Assembly: GCF_018861905.1 (NCBI RefSeq)
Contig: NZ_JAHLDU010000012.1
Coordinates: 1 to 64,000 of the forward strand
From: Clostridium sp. DSM 17811
GTDB taxonomy: Bacteria; Bacillota; Clostridia; Clostridiales; Clostridiaceae
Length of the DNA: 64,000 nt
Direction of reading: 5' to 3'
The notes beneath the pieces were generated by a model that was not told where the DNA came from, made no database searches, and saw nothing but the letters and a program-made list of their open reading frames with translations. Both the position numbers and the translations under genes were made by a program. Every line of letters begins with the position of its first letter. Within the stretch, counting starts at the first letter, position 1. Below are positions 16,265 to 25,590 of the stretch, one piece after another.

Positions 16265-17473
16265 TTATGGAGATATCATGTTTTTGTGAAAAAAGCAATA
16301 ACTACTTTCCTCTATTTGTTTTGCTTCATACATAGCAAGATCGGCTTGTTCAATCAATATTTCCAAATTCCGCGAACAATCTGGAAATATACTTATCCCA
16401 ATGCTCAAATTATTCTGTATCTCTTGTTTATTAAAAACAAGTGATATCTTAACTAACTCAAATATTCTGACAATCATCGCTTCAATATCAGCTTCTGTAT
16501 AAATATACCTTAGAAGAATTACAAATTCATCTCCTCCAAATCTTCCGATGGAATCTGATTCTCTAATGCAGGCGTTAATTTTCTGCACCAGGCATTTCAA
16601 GGCCTCATCCCCTGCCCTATGTCCATATTTATCGTTTGTAAATTTAAACTTATCGACATCAATCACCAAAATTGCAAATTTTTTTAAATTTTTATCATGA
16701 TCAATGATTGCTTCTGTTATTTTGTTCAGTATGCTTAATCTAGAGTCAGCCCCTGTAAGTGCGTCAAAATTAGCGATTTTAAAATTAATCTCGGATCTTT
16801 TTTCCGCAATTTCCACACTCTGCTGAAGTAGCACATTTTTAGATGAAGACGAAATGCCCGTAAATACTATTACATATCCCAGGATAATAAAAACAAATAA
16901 CAGCATCAAATCATAAACCGTCGATAAATTTCTTAGCTTGATATCCATAACAGTCGTGTTATTAACCAGTAACAAAAATGCAATAATCATATAGATGGAC
17001 ATCAAATTAACTGTATTATCTTGCACAAGCAATAGTATTCTCCTATAATTCTCACGAAACCAAGGCCTAGCTAAGAACAAAAGTAATATTGTTTGAAGCA
17101 AAAATATTATACCGAATTCAAAATAGAGCAGAAATTCATAATCAGAAAACAGTTTAGCAACTTCTACTGAAATAATAAATATCATAGCCGAAATCACCCA
17201 TGTGCTAAACATTACGAATAGCTTTTTAGCAAGAGATTCCTTAAACACCAAGTAAATATACACTATATACAGAAACATTATAAAATAAAAACCGTATTTA
17301 AATAAAGTAATATTAGTTTTAAAATGCTGAAGACCATTAAGCGCAGCCATTACGATGGCGGAATTTATTACAAATGTCACCACGCAAAAGGTAACAGATT
17401 TTTTTCTTGTAAGCATTGTGTGATTCAATAATGTATTCAAAAGAGCAATAGTTATTTCAAATAGTAAATCCAT
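16265..17473 (-). CDS. membrane-bound diguanylate cyclase (GGDEF)
   Basis: Two GTP molecules are condensed to cyclic di-GMP by GGDEF proteins. This one has six to seven N-terminal transmembrane segments (to about residue 215), a short coiled linker, and a C-terminal GGDEF domain beginning FDALTGADSRLSIL. The active-site loop is intact (RFGGDEF, about residue 320). The usual upstream inhibitory RxxD site is not obvious: the residues before the loop are IRESDSIG, with RESD itself matching RxxD at the expected distance, so feedback control is possible. I start at ATG 17473, which follows GGAAGG, rather than ATG 17491, which overlaps that RBS. The membrane part may sense an unknown signal. Confidence 0.88.
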   Translation of the reverse strand: MDLLFEITIALLNTLLNHTMLTRKKSVTFCVVTFVINSAIVMAALNGLQHFKTNITLFKYGFYFIMFLYIVYIYLVFKESLAKKLFVMFSTWVISAMIFIISVEVAKLFSDYEFLLYFEFGIIFLLQTILLLFLARPWFRENYRRILLLVQDNTVNLMSIYMIIAFLLLVNNTTVMDIKLRNLSTVYDLMLLFVFIILGYVIVFTGISSSSKNVLLQQSVEIAEKRSEINFKIANFDALTGADSRLSILNKITEAIIDHDKNLKKFAILVIDVDKFKFTNDKYGHRAGDEALKCLVQKINACIRESDSIGRFGGDEFVILLRYIYTEADIEAMIVRIFELVKISLVFNKQEIQNNLSIGISIFPDCSRNLEILIEQADLAMYEAKQIEESSYCFFHKNMISP

Positions 17474-17742
17474 AAGCGCCCTTCCTTCCATTTTCTTACT
17501 TTAGTTAATCACTTTTGTTTTCTTCAATTATTTTTTACGTTTTTCATGTACCTAAATTAGCTCACCTGCTTCATATTTACTTTCATGCTAACATTATAAT
17601 CAATTTTGGTATTAAAATATATACTACTAAACATTTAATAACTATCTGGCCATAAAAGTTACAACATATTAAATCAATAGCTTTGTTTTAACATACTAAG
17701 TGCATGACACTTAGTCCCATGTTCATTTCTTTAATATCCTAT

Positions 17743-17870
17743 TTAAAATATATTAGGTGAATCTATGTTATCAAAACTTCTATTTATAGACCTTGATATA
17801 AGCCATTTTTTAAATTTATGTTTATTTTCTTTATCATCACAATATTCATACTCTTGATAGTAGAACGACT
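17743..17870 (-). pseudogene. 3' fragment of an unidentified gene
   Basis: A minus-strand frame ending in TAA at 17743-17745 reads AWQSFYYQEYEYCDDKENKH, then KFKKWLISRSINRSF... The composition is protein-like. The frame loses coding character near 17870, where a plus-strand relic begins, so this looks like the tail of a gene cut by rearrangement. I do not recognise the family. Confidence 0.3.
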
Positions 17871-18084
17871 GCCATGCAATACGTCGCAAATGTTGGTGGC
17901 ATATGTAAAAACGGTATTACCAAGGATACAAGTTATCTGATCCTAGGTGACAATTCCTATTGTATTTCAATTAAAGATGGAAAAAGCTCTAAGCAAAAAA
18001 AAAGCTGAAGATATGATTTTAAATGGTCTAGATATTCAAGTAATACCTGAAACTACATTATATCAAATATTAAAGAACGAATAA
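17868..18084 (+). pseudogene. BRCT-domain relic with an A9 frameshift
   Basis: From about 17868 the plus strand reads MQYVANVGGICKNGITKDTS, then YLILGDNS and KDGKSSKQKK. After a +1 slip in a run of nine A it continues AEDMILNGLDIQVIPE...LKNE and stops at 18084. The pattern (GG.(C/V)K.G(I/V)TK.T.YL(I/V)(L/V)GD...K..KA......G..I.I(I/V).E) is that of BRCT domains at the C terminus of exonuclease/DNA polymerase III epsilon-like proteins or DNA ligase. The N-terminal part of the parent gene is absent. Confidence 0.6.
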
Positions 18085-18101
18085 ATTGGGAGGGTATAAG
18101 C

Positions 18102-18149
18102 TTGAGTTTAGAAAATGTAATAAAAGATATTTTTCAAGACATCATTTAG
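18102..18149 (+). pseudogene. start of a truncated gene
   Basis: GGGAGGG (18088-18094) and TTG 18102 look like a genuine translation start 18 bp after the BRCT relic. The frame (SLENVIKDIFQDII) ends after 15 codons, inside the 3' end of the convergent histidine kinase gene. It is probably the second gene of an old operon cut off when the kinase module arrived. Confidence 0.35.
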
Positions 18150-19158
18150 GTAAAAATATAGAAAATTTTGACCCACCATTATTTGAATTTACCTTAATAT
18201 ATCCCCCATGCTGCATTATGATTTCTCTACTTAAATAAAGTCCAATTCCTATACCTTCAGCATCTCCTATATTTCTACCTCTGTAGAACCTTGAAAATAT
18301 CTTAGGAAACTCATCCTCATTTATTCCTATTCCATTATCTTCTATATCAACCCTGCAAAAGACCTCATAGGTTTTAATTGTAATATCAATTCTTCCACCA
18401 TTTTTTGTATATTTAACTCCATTTTCTAAGATATTGAATATTGCTTCTGATAACCAATTTTTATCATGATTAATAATAATTTTATCTACTTCATTTAAGC
18501 AAATAAGTATATTTTTATTTTTAGCTTTTTTCTGAACTTCGCATAAAGCTAATAAAACTGTTTCGTTTAATGAATCTTTTTCTAATTTCAATCCAATAAC
18601 TCCACTTTCAAGCCTTGACATTTTTATCATACTTTCAACTAAAAATGTTAGCTTATTTAATGAAAATAAAACTATAGTATTAAACTCTTTTCTTTCGTCT
18701 TCTTTTAAATTATCATCCTGTAAAAACTCACTATACATTTTTATATTGCTTAATGGAGTTTTTAGTTGATGGGCAATATCTGAAATCAAAGATTTTATTT
18801 CATTTTTTTCTTCTTCTATTTCCTTATTTTGAGATATTAATAAATTAGTTAATTTTGTAGTTTGGCTTTGTAGTTTTGAAAAAATTGTATCTTCCGTTGT
18901 TAAAAAAACTTCTTCACTTTCCATATGACTAATTGTTTCTAGCATATCTGAAAGCTCTTCTAAAATAGATGTCATGTAGTTTTTAAATAATATATCATAA
19001 AGAAAAATAAAGCTTATTATTCCTAAAGAAAATATTGTTGTTATAATTGTTATCTGTATATTTAATGTTTTAAAATAAATTGTTATATTAAATAAGAAGC
19101 AAAATAATATAATTCCAATTTTATAAATTAACATTTTCAAGTTATAGTTTGTCTTCAT
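18142..19158 (-). CDS. sensor histidine kinase of a two-component system
   Basis: The roughly 338-residue kinase has two N-terminal membrane segments (about residues 8-55) with almost no extracellular loop, as in intramembrane-sensing BceS-like kinases. The phosphoacceptor histidine is in DIAHQLKTPLSN. HATPase motifs follow: N box FNILENGVKYT, DNGIGI, and FSRFYRG...GIGIGLYLSREI. ATG 19158 overlaps the response regulator stop region (TAGTGATG). With the regulator and the adjacent ABC transporter it probably forms a peptide-antibiotic sensing and detoxification module. Confidence 0.9.
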   Translation of the reverse strand: MKTNYNLKMLIYKIGIILFCFLFNITIYFKTLNIQITIITTIFSLGIISFIFLYDILFKNYMTSILEELSDMLETISHMESEEVFLTTEDTIFSKLQSQTTKLTNLLISQNKEIEEEKNEIKSLISDIAHQLKTPLSNIKMYSEFLQDDNLKEDERKEFNTIVLFSLNKLTFLVESMIKMSRLESGVIGLKLEKDSLNETVLLALCEVQKKAKNKNILICLNEVDKIIINHDKNWLSEAIFNILENGVKYTKNGGRIDITIKTYEVFCRVDIEDNGIGINEDEFPKIFSRFYRGRNIGDAEGIGIGLYLSREIIMQHGGYIKVNSNNGGSKFSIFLPK

Positions 19159-19160
19159 CA

Positions 19161-19835
19161 CTACTCCCCAAAGGTATATCCAATACCAAACACTGTAATT
19201 ATATATTCTGGTTTTTTAGAATCCTTTTCTATCTTTTTTCTAAGTCTTCTTATATTAACACTTAAAGTATTTTCGTCTACAAAATTACCATTACTATCCC
19301 ATACCTTATCTAAAAGCCTATCCTTTGTAATTACCTTACCTTTATTTTTAGCTAGTATTTCTAATAACTTATATTCAGTAACTGTTAAGTTAACTTCTTT
19401 GCCTTCTATTGTTACTAATATTCTATCAAAATCTATTATTAAATTATTGCAATCAAACTTATTTTTATTTGCTGGCTTATTTCTCTTTAAAATAGCATTT
19501 ATTTTATACTTTAAGACTTCAATAGAAAATGGTTTTGCTAAATAATCATCTGCTCCAACTTCAAAGCCTTTCACCGTATCCTCTTCTGTATCATTTGCTG
19601 TAAAGAAAACTATAGGAAAATCTATTTTTTCTCTAATTTCTTTGCAAAAATCAAGTCCATTTCCATCAGGAAGATTTATATCTAAAAGAAGAAAATCTAT
19701 TTTACTATTTAGCATTTCGTTCTTTCCTTCTAGTATTGAATATGCTGAAATAACCTCATACCTTTCTTTTTTAAGAGCAAATGCAACTCCCTTATTAAGA
19801 TTTTTATCATCTTCAACAATTAATATCCTACTCAC
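19161..19835 (-). CDS. OmpR/PhoB-type response regulator
   Basis: The 224-residue protein has a receiver domain with acidic residues EDD (about 8-10), phosphoacceptor aspartate in LLLDINLPDG and the conserved lysine in DDYLAKPFS. A C-terminal winged helix of the OmpR type follows (ENTLSVNIRRLRKKIE, GIGYTFGE). It is translated just ahead of its kinase. It is expected to activate the ABC transporter genes immediately upstream on the same strand. Confidence 0.92.
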   Translation of the reverse strand: MSRILIVEDDKNLNKGVAFALKKERYEVISAYSILEGKNEMLNSKIDFLLLDINLPDGNGLDFCKEIREKIDFPIVFFTANDTEEDTVKGFEVGADDYLAKPFSIEVLKYKINAILKRNKPANKNKFDCNNLIIDFDRILVTIEGKEVNLTVTEYKLLEILAKNKGKVITKDRLLDKVWDSNGNFVDENTLSVNIRRLRKKIEKDSKKPEYIITVFGIGYTFGE

Positions 19836-19901
19836 TTTACCACCCCTGTATTTATTATACCCAAAAGTGGCATATTTTCAATAACATGCCACTAAGTAAG
19901 G

Positions 19902-22409
19902 TTATTCTATTCCTCTAATTCTTTCCGTTACACTCTTCTTTGTAGAATTAGTAAATAAAATAGCTGGAGTAATTAAACATACTATAAAAATAACTATTAT
20001 TACTGATATTATTTCTATTGCTGGGACGGTAAATACAGCATAGTCTGCAATTTTTATGGTTAAAGTCCCAACTCCATAAATAACAGCCATTCCTACTGTT
20101 AATATTAAGATAGTAGTTATTCCTGCATAATAAAGCCCCTCAAAGGTAAGCATCTTCTTGATTTGCTTTTTAGTCATTCCAATGCTCTCCATAATTGCAA
20201 GCTCTTTTAATCTTACATTTACTCCTGTTATCATTATATTTATGAAATTAAGTATTCCAATTAATATTAGTATTATGGAAATACCTCCACCTAAAACACT
20301 CATTACTATTTGAGATTTATTGAACTCTTCTGTTTTTTCACTTTTTGATTCAAACCAGAGGCCACGTTCACTACTCATTTTCTTTAATTCCATATTTATT
20401 TTCGGTTCATACTTTTTCTCTCCATCAATATATAAAATATAATTATTTGTAGCCTCATCAAGCTTCTCTAAAGCTGAAGTACTCATATAAATAGTTGGAA
20501 GTCCAAGAGATGCTGGTAATCCTGGAGGTAAGAACTCTGTGTTATCTTTGAAAATTTGAACTGGATAGGTTTCTTCTTTTCCAGTCTTAGTATTTTTAAT
20601 AGTTAAGTCACCCTTAATATTTTTATAGTTATCTCCATACGACCAAGATTCGATTAATATTAGTTCTCCTTTTTTAAAAGCTTCAATATCAAATTTTTCT
20701 TTAGCTTCCTTATGAATTCTTTCTATTAAATTATCATCTATTCCAATAATAGAACTAGAAAATAAGCTTTTATTCTTTTTAGCAGATTCTAAAAATTCCT
20801 TTAATTGTGCTTGTGATTGACCAAATCTTTTATATATTTCATTAAATGCTGGTAATAATACGTCATCATTCATTTCTAATTGTAAAAAGGATGTTTTTGT
20901 TCCATAGACTGTATTTACACCTTTAATAGATTTTATTTTTTCTATAAAAGTATCATCTATCTTCCCTTTTTCAGCCTTTATATTTTGTATTGTAAAATCC
21001 TGTTTAACATATTTGTTTATATAATTTTCTACCTTCACACTACCTAAAAAGGTACTTACACTTAAGAAGGTTATTATTCCCATAAATAATGATAAGAACA
21101 CTATTATAGCCCTTTTCTTTTCTCTAAAAATGTTATACCAAGCCATTTTATATAGTTTCCCACCATTAGTAGTCTTTCTTTCCTTCTTCTTTTTAATATT
21201 AGCTCCTGTATATCTAAGTGCCTCTGATTCCGATATATTACCTGCTATTTTAGCTGGTTTTCTACAGCTTAATATAACTGTTGATAAAGAAAATAAAGCT
21301 GCTGCTAAAAATATAAAAGGACTAAAAGAAACATCGGTTGGCATTGCTCCTGCCTCTGCTCCTGAAAATAATATTCTCATTGCCATTGGAACAATTCCAA
21401 ATGAAACTATTGCTCCTAAAATAAGGCCTATTGGAATTCCCATTAAAGAAAGCCTTAAAGCTTGCCCTTTCACTATTTTTTTAATTTGTTTAGGTGATGC
21501 TCCTATAGTTTTTAGTAAGCCATAGAAATTTATGTCCTTATTAACAGCTATATATAAAACGTTGTAAATAAGAAGATATCCACTAAGAACTATAAATAAT
21601 ACTATCATTATAGCAACTCCAGCTGTTGCAATTGCTGTGTCTGATAAACTATCTGTTATATCATAATTAAAAGAAAACTCCTGCTGACCAATTAATTTAA
21701 CTTCTTTTTTAAAAATTTTTGGTGCTGCATCTTTACTGCTTTCTTTTAAAGTAATAAGCAGGTTTCCATCTTTTTCTAAAGATAGTCCATTTTCCTTTAT
21801 AAACTTTTCTGAAACCAATAAATAACCAGTATCTTGAACTATGTCATAAGTTGTATATATTCCACTTAATATAAATGCTTTATTTACTACTTTTCCATCT
21901 ATTTGGGCTGGAAATTCTATTTTATCCCCTATCTTAGCATCACTTTTTCCTAAAAACTCTAAGGCCCTTCTTGATGCCATAACCTCACTTTCTTCTGTTG
22001 GATATTTACCTTTAATATTGCTTATAGCTGGTTTGATTTGCTTTTCAAAATTATCTAAACTGCTATTCTTTATAATAATCTTTGTTCTGTTTTTAGTTAA
22101 ACTATCTAAGTCAACTCTTCCAGCATTAATTTCATATCCAATATCTGTAGCTAAATCTAAATCTTTAATTTTGTTTATTTGAGTCTCAGTTGGTTTTCCT
22201 AAAGCTACACTAGCTGTGGTTCCTTGTATTCTTAAATTCATAATTTTATAATTCTTAATAAAACTAATACCTATACTAAACACAGAGGTAATCATAAATG
22301 TTGTTAGAACAATTGCAAGTATTGCAAATATATTTCTAATTTTATTAGTTTTTAAAGAACGGTTAGTTATTCTTTTAATAACTTCCTTATTATTATTTTC
22401 AAACTTCAT
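19902..22409 (-). CDS. large FtsX/MacB-type ABC transporter permease
   Basis: The 835-residue permease has an N-terminal membrane helix, a large extracytoplasmic region, and two FtsX blocks (about residues 265-380 and 700-820). This duplicated layout resembles the YknZ/BceB-like and LolC-type exporters. A second N-terminal-like helix (about residue 430) precedes the second extracellular domain. Motifs such as GLLKTIGASPKQIKK and AIMESIGMTKKQIKK are the coupling helices of the two FtsX repeats. Its ATG overlaps the stop codon of the ATPase gene (TAATG). Likely role: export of, or protection from, peptides at the membrane. Confidence 0.88.
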   Translation of the reverse strand: MKFENNNKEVIKRITNRSLKTNKIRNIFAILAIVLTTFMITSVFSIGISFIKNYKIMNLRIQGTTASVALGKPTETQINKIKDLDLATDIGYEINAGRVDLDSLTKNRTKIIIKNSSLDNFEKQIKPAISNIKGKYPTEESEVMASRRALEFLGKSDAKIGDKIEFPAQIDGKVVNKAFILSGIYTTYDIVQDTGYLLVSEKFIKENGLSLEKDGNLLITLKESSKDAAPKIFKKEVKLIGQQEFSFNYDITDSLSDTAIATAGVAIMIVLFIVLSGYLLIYNVLYIAVNKDINFYGLLKTIGASPKQIKKIVKGQALRLSLMGIPIGLILGAIVSFGIVPMAMRILFSGAEAGAMPTDVSFSPFIFLAAALFSLSTVILSCRKPAKIAGNISESEALRYTGANIKKKKERKTTNGGKLYKMAWYNIFREKKRAIIVFLSLFMGIITFLSVSTFLGSVKVENYINKYVKQDFTIQNIKAEKGKIDDTFIEKIKSIKGVNTVYGTKTSFLQLEMNDDVLLPAFNEIYKRFGQSQAQLKEFLESAKKNKSLFSSSIIGIDDNLIERIHKEAKEKFDIEAFKKGELILIESWSYGDNYKNIKGDLTIKNTKTGKEETYPVQIFKDNTEFLPPGLPASLGLPTIYMSTSALEKLDEATNNYILYIDGEKKYEPKINMELKKMSSERGLWFESKSEKTEEFNKSQIVMSVLGGGISIILILIGILNFINIMITGVNVRLKELAIMESIGMTKKQIKKMLTFEGLYYAGITTILILTVGMAVIYGVGTLTIKIADYAVFTVPAIEIISVIIVIFIVCLITPAILFTNSTKKSVTERIRGIE

Positions 22410-23089
22410 TATTTTTCACCACCTATAACTGTAACCTTTCCATCTTCGATTCTTATTATCTTATCTGCAAGCTGAGCTATCTCTTCATTATGAGTAATCA
22501 TAACCATAGTTTGATTAAATTTTTCACTAGTTGTTTTTAATAAACCTATTACATCCATACTAGTTTTACTATCAAGATTTCCTGTTGGTTCATCTGCTAA
22601 AATCAAACTAGGTTTTGTAGCTAACGCCCTTGCTATTGCTACTCTTTGTTGTTGACCTCCTGAAAGATTATTAGGCATACTATTTAGCTTTTCTTTTAAG
22701 CCTAAAGTGTTAATTACTGAATCAACATACTCTTTATCTACCTTGGTTCCGTCTAGCTCTATTGGTAAAACTATATTTTCATAAACATTTAATATAGGAA
22801 CAAGGTTATAGTTTTGAAATATAAATCCTATATTTCTTCTTCTAAAAATAGTTAGTTCTTCATCATTCATATTGTTAATATTTTTATTTGATATAATTGT
22901 TTCTCCACTAGTTGGCTTGTCAAGCCCACCTAACATATTTAATAGAGTTGATTTTCCACTTCCTGAAGTACCTATTATGGCAACAAACTCCCCTTCATTT
23001 ACTTCAATGCTAACATTATCTAAAGCCCTAACTATAGTTGGTTCTTGGCCGTACATTTTAACTAATTTTTCCGTTTTTAAAATACTCAT
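22409..23089 (-). CDS. ABC transporter ATP-binding protein (LolD/MacB type)
   Basis: The 226-residue ATPase of the MacB/LolD/BceA family has Walker A IGTSGSGKST (about residues 39-48), Q-loop FQNYNLVP, signature LSGGQQQR, Walker B LILADEPTGNLDS and the switch histidine in MITHNEE. All are canonical. It powers the FtsX-type permease encoded next, with overlapping stop and start codons. The gene leads a run that ends in the two-component system. Confidence 0.92.
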   Translation of the reverse strand: MSILKTEKLVKMYGQEPTIVRALDNVSIEVNEGEFVAIIGTSGSGKSTLLNMLGGLDKPTSGETIISNKNINNMNDEELTIFRRRNIGFIFQNYNLVPILNVYENIVLPIELDGTKVDKEYVDSVINTLGLKEKLNSMPNNLSGGQQQRVAIARALATKPSLILADEPTGNLDSKTSMDVIGLLKTTSEKFNQTMVMITHNEEIAQLADKIIRIEDGKVTVIGGEK

Positions 23090-23255
23090 ATCTTCACCCC
23101 AAAATTTATTTTATTTTCTATACTTTATATTTTACCAATAACTTCTTACAATCTTCTGACATAACTAAAGCAAAAAATATAACCGCCTGTAAGCAGCTAT
23201 TTAAGCACCCTAAAGACGGTCGTTGATATGTATGTGTGTTACATGCTAAGCGTTT

Positions 23256-23283
23256 CTAACTATATCACTGTTCATTGAGAGAT
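23256..23283. repeat. 27-bp repeat, copy 1
   Basis: CTAACTATATCACTGTTCAT followed by TGAGAGA recurs at 41289-41315 with one substitution. Both copies lie in non-coding DNA. It is probably a remnant of the same mobile element. Confidence 0.6.
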
Positions 23284-23400
23284 CTATATTATACAGTACT
23301 AAAAGTAAAAATAAAATGTTTATATCTTGAGAATATGGAGAAATTACTACTTCATACTCTAAAGATAAATCCACCATATAAAAAATATAGTTAAAAAAGA

Positions 23401-23432
23401 GGTTGTAGCAAAACCTAAGTTTTGTTACAACC
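23401..23432 (-). terminator. terminator of the secreted glycoside hydrolase gene
   Basis: GGTTGTAGCAAAAC (23401-23414) pairs with GTTTTGTTACAACC (23419-23432) with one mismatch. On the minus strand it is followed by TCTTTTTTAAC. It lies 39 bp past the hydrolase stop. Confidence 0.85.
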
Positions 23433-23470
23433 CCCTAGAGTACCACCTTAAATTCAATTGTGCCCGAGCA

Positions 23471-25165
23471 TTAATCTATGACAATTCTATCAATATCAGG
23501 TGCACATGTCGCGGAACCATTGTCTAATTTTATGATATTATTCCCGGCATTCAAGTTAATATTCGTTGTTACCGAAGCTACACTGGTCCAATCGCCTGTA
23601 CCCGTGCATGGAACCCCTGAAAATGTGCCACTGTTAGGGGTCACATATATAGTACGTGTATCCGATGAAACATAGTAAATGGTCATCGAATGAGTACCTG
23701 CGGTTGCAACATTGACATTATTTATTACTACTGTTCCGTTGGTCGTTCCAGTTCCACCCAGATATCCAACACATTTTCCGCCTGAACAAGCATTTACACT
23801 TTGTATATTCGCTCCATTGGAAAGCGTTCCATTTTCAGCTTCATAGCTTGTACTGATGCCACTACCTGAAGCCGGAGTAATGTATATACGGTATCCAGAA
23901 CTAGCATTACATCCTGTCATTGCTACGGTAATCTGACCGTTAGATACGGCGTAGTTTGAGGTTGATACTGTGGTTGTTCCTCTACATACAGTATCCTTGC
24001 TTGTCCAGTCAACCTTTTCAACCCTAACCGATGCAGTAGATCCGATAAAAGAAGGTATATTTTTGATTGTTGTATTTACAGTACCACTATTCGATCCACC
24101 CAAAACACAGCTTATATATTTGGCACCCGAATCCACGCAAGCAGCACCATCTATATTTGCACTTGCATCATTTGGCACTGAGACACTGACCATGTTGCCC
24201 GTCATCGAGCCATACCAATTCATAAAATACCAGCCTGCACCCTTTTCAGTATCAGTTGCAAGAAGGCTTCCCAATCTTTGATAAGCTGTAAACCACCAAG
24301 TTATACATGCACTGTCTACCTTATAACGCTCGAATTTCCCAATAAATTCCCCAAGCGATCCAGGCTGCCCTTCAAGGTTATGGTCAGCATCACAGTACTC
24401 GTTTATGCTAATAGGCAATGCGCTTATTCCAAGAGAAGTTTCCAATGCCCTATAATCTTTCAAATTATTAGCTACAGAACCGATTCCACTAAGCTCATGC
24501 CAGCTAATTATATCGGGAATACAGTTGTTTAATTTACAATAGCTCAAAAAAGTACTCATCCTATTATGATCGTAATAACTATAGCAAGGACCTACGATTT
24601 TATAACCGGAAGCATTTGTACGTATAGCACTGTAGGTTTGCTTCCACAATGTGCTATTGAAGTCTCCATTGCTGCTATTCCATGTGCCATCAGGCTCGTT
24701 CCATGGTTCAATCCCATAATAATTGGAGTAACCGGATGCTTTCATGTCGGTTATAAAAGAATTCACCTGGCTGAGCCAGCTTGTCATCCCTGGCCATGTG
24801 TATGGCCAACCTGGTAACATGTCCGCCAAATCAACAGAGACCTTGGCGCCAGCAACTGAGCTAAGCCTTCCCGCAACAGGTATTGCAGCACCAAATGGAT
24901 GCTGGTTGCCAGAGCTCCCCCGAGCCGGATTCCTCATTACATATGGATGGGTCGGAGTTATGAGACCCGCAACATCAGCTGGTTTGGTTTCAGTCATTCC
25001 ATAAAGGGAACCACTTGCGCAATGAGTTACACCCCTTAACGTACTTCCGCAGTCTACAGTTATGGCGTCTGCCGCAAATACTGGTGTCAAAGTGAAAACA
25101 TTTGCAAGTGTAATTGAAAAAACCAATAAGATCGTACAATATTTTTTAGAATTTCTTTTCAACAT
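23471..25165 (-). CDS. secreted glycoside hydrolase (clan A-like) with C-terminal carbohydrate-binding module
   Basis: The 564-residue protein has a Sec signal peptide (residues 1 to about 31, cleaved after VFA). A catalytic domain of about 320 residues with TIM-barrel signatures follows. Probable acid/base Glu157 is in PWNEPDG and probable nucleophile Glu256 is in SINEYCD, the arrangement of clan GH-A families such as GH39, GH30 and GH79. I cannot fix the family. A beta-sandwich region precedes a C-terminal module starting YEAENGTLSNGA (about residue 445), typical of CBM6/CBM35. It likely releases sugars outside the cell for the transporter encoded downstream. Its promoter region carries a motif shared with the binding-protein gene. 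Confidence 0.8.
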   Translation of the reverse strand: MLKRNSKKYCTILLVFSITLANVFTLTPVFAADAITVDCGSTLRGVTHCASGSLYGMTETKPADVAGLITPTHPYVMRNPARGSSGNQHPFGAAIPVAGRLSSVAGAKVSVDLADMLPGWPYTWPGMTSWLSQVNSFITDMKASGYSNYYGIEPWNEPDGTWNSSNGDFNSTLWKQTYSAIRTNASGYKIVGPCYSYYDHNRMSTFLSYCKLNNCIPDIISWHELSGIGSVANNLKDYRALETSLGISALPISINEYCDADHNLEGQPGSLGEFIGKFERYKVDSACITWWFTAYQRLGSLLATDTEKGAGWYFMNWYGSMTGNMVSVSVPNDASANIDGAACVDSGAKYISCVLGGSNSGTVNTTIKNIPSFIGSTASVRVEKVDWTSKDTVCRGTTTVSTSNYAVSNGQITVAMTGCNASSGYRIYITPASGSGISTSYEAENGTLSNGANIQSVNACSGGKCVGYLGGTGTTNGTVVINNVNVATAGTHSMTIYYVSSDTRTIYVTPNSGTFSGVPCTGTGDWTSVASVTTNINLNAGNNIIKLDNGSATCAPDIDRIVID

Positions 25166-25330
25166 TATTACGCCTCCTAAAATTCAAAATATAACCTCAG
25201 CCATTACTAATCTGTCCGTATGTCAGACTACAACCTCCTTTCCCTATGTTTTTATCTTATAGATCATCATAAGATAATCTATAAAGTCTATTTTACCTAT
25301 TTGCCGCAACATTTGTTTTTAAATATAAAA

Positions 25331-25340
25331 TCGTTTACAT
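25331..25340. promoter_or_regulatory. possible cre (catabolite repression) site
   Basis: The minus strand reads ATGTAAACGATTTTA around here, matching the core of the CcpA box (TGWAANCGNTNNCA) except at its last bases. It lies about 170 bp upstream of the hydrolase start. The binding-protein promoter has a similar GTAAACG element at 32147-32160. Confidence 0.4.
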
Positions 25341-25402
25341 AAATAATGTAATCTAATATTCTATCTTAATATTACAACCAGCCTCTCCTTTATAACATGG
25401 AA

Positions 25403-25440
25403 CTATGTCTTCCATATATAGCATAATGTGCTTTAATTTT
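25403..25440 (-). promoter_or_regulatory. shared regulon motif, copy 1 (hydrolase/araC divergent region)
   Basis: CTATGTC, 16 bases, then ATGTGCTTT followed by an AT-rich run (25403-25440) recurs with the same spacing at 32208-32246. Both copies point the same way relative to minus-strand genes: the hydrolase here and the sugar-binding protein there. The region also lies upstream of the AraC regulator gene, which is the likely binding protein. Confidence 0.6.
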
Positions 25441-25590
25441 TAAATTATACTCATTACATCTTCAACGCAAATTAGTAATTAAATAATATTCACAAGTAGT
25501 TGTTCTAACATCATTAATAACTGGGCAACCAGTCATCTTTATATGTTATAATTATTAATATATAAATAATTATAATTGGGGGTAAATCTT

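Noticed and set aside
16256-16444. Possible plus-strand gene opposite the diguanylate cyclase end
   Set aside because: It is antisense to the GGDEF domain, with no RBS or domain.
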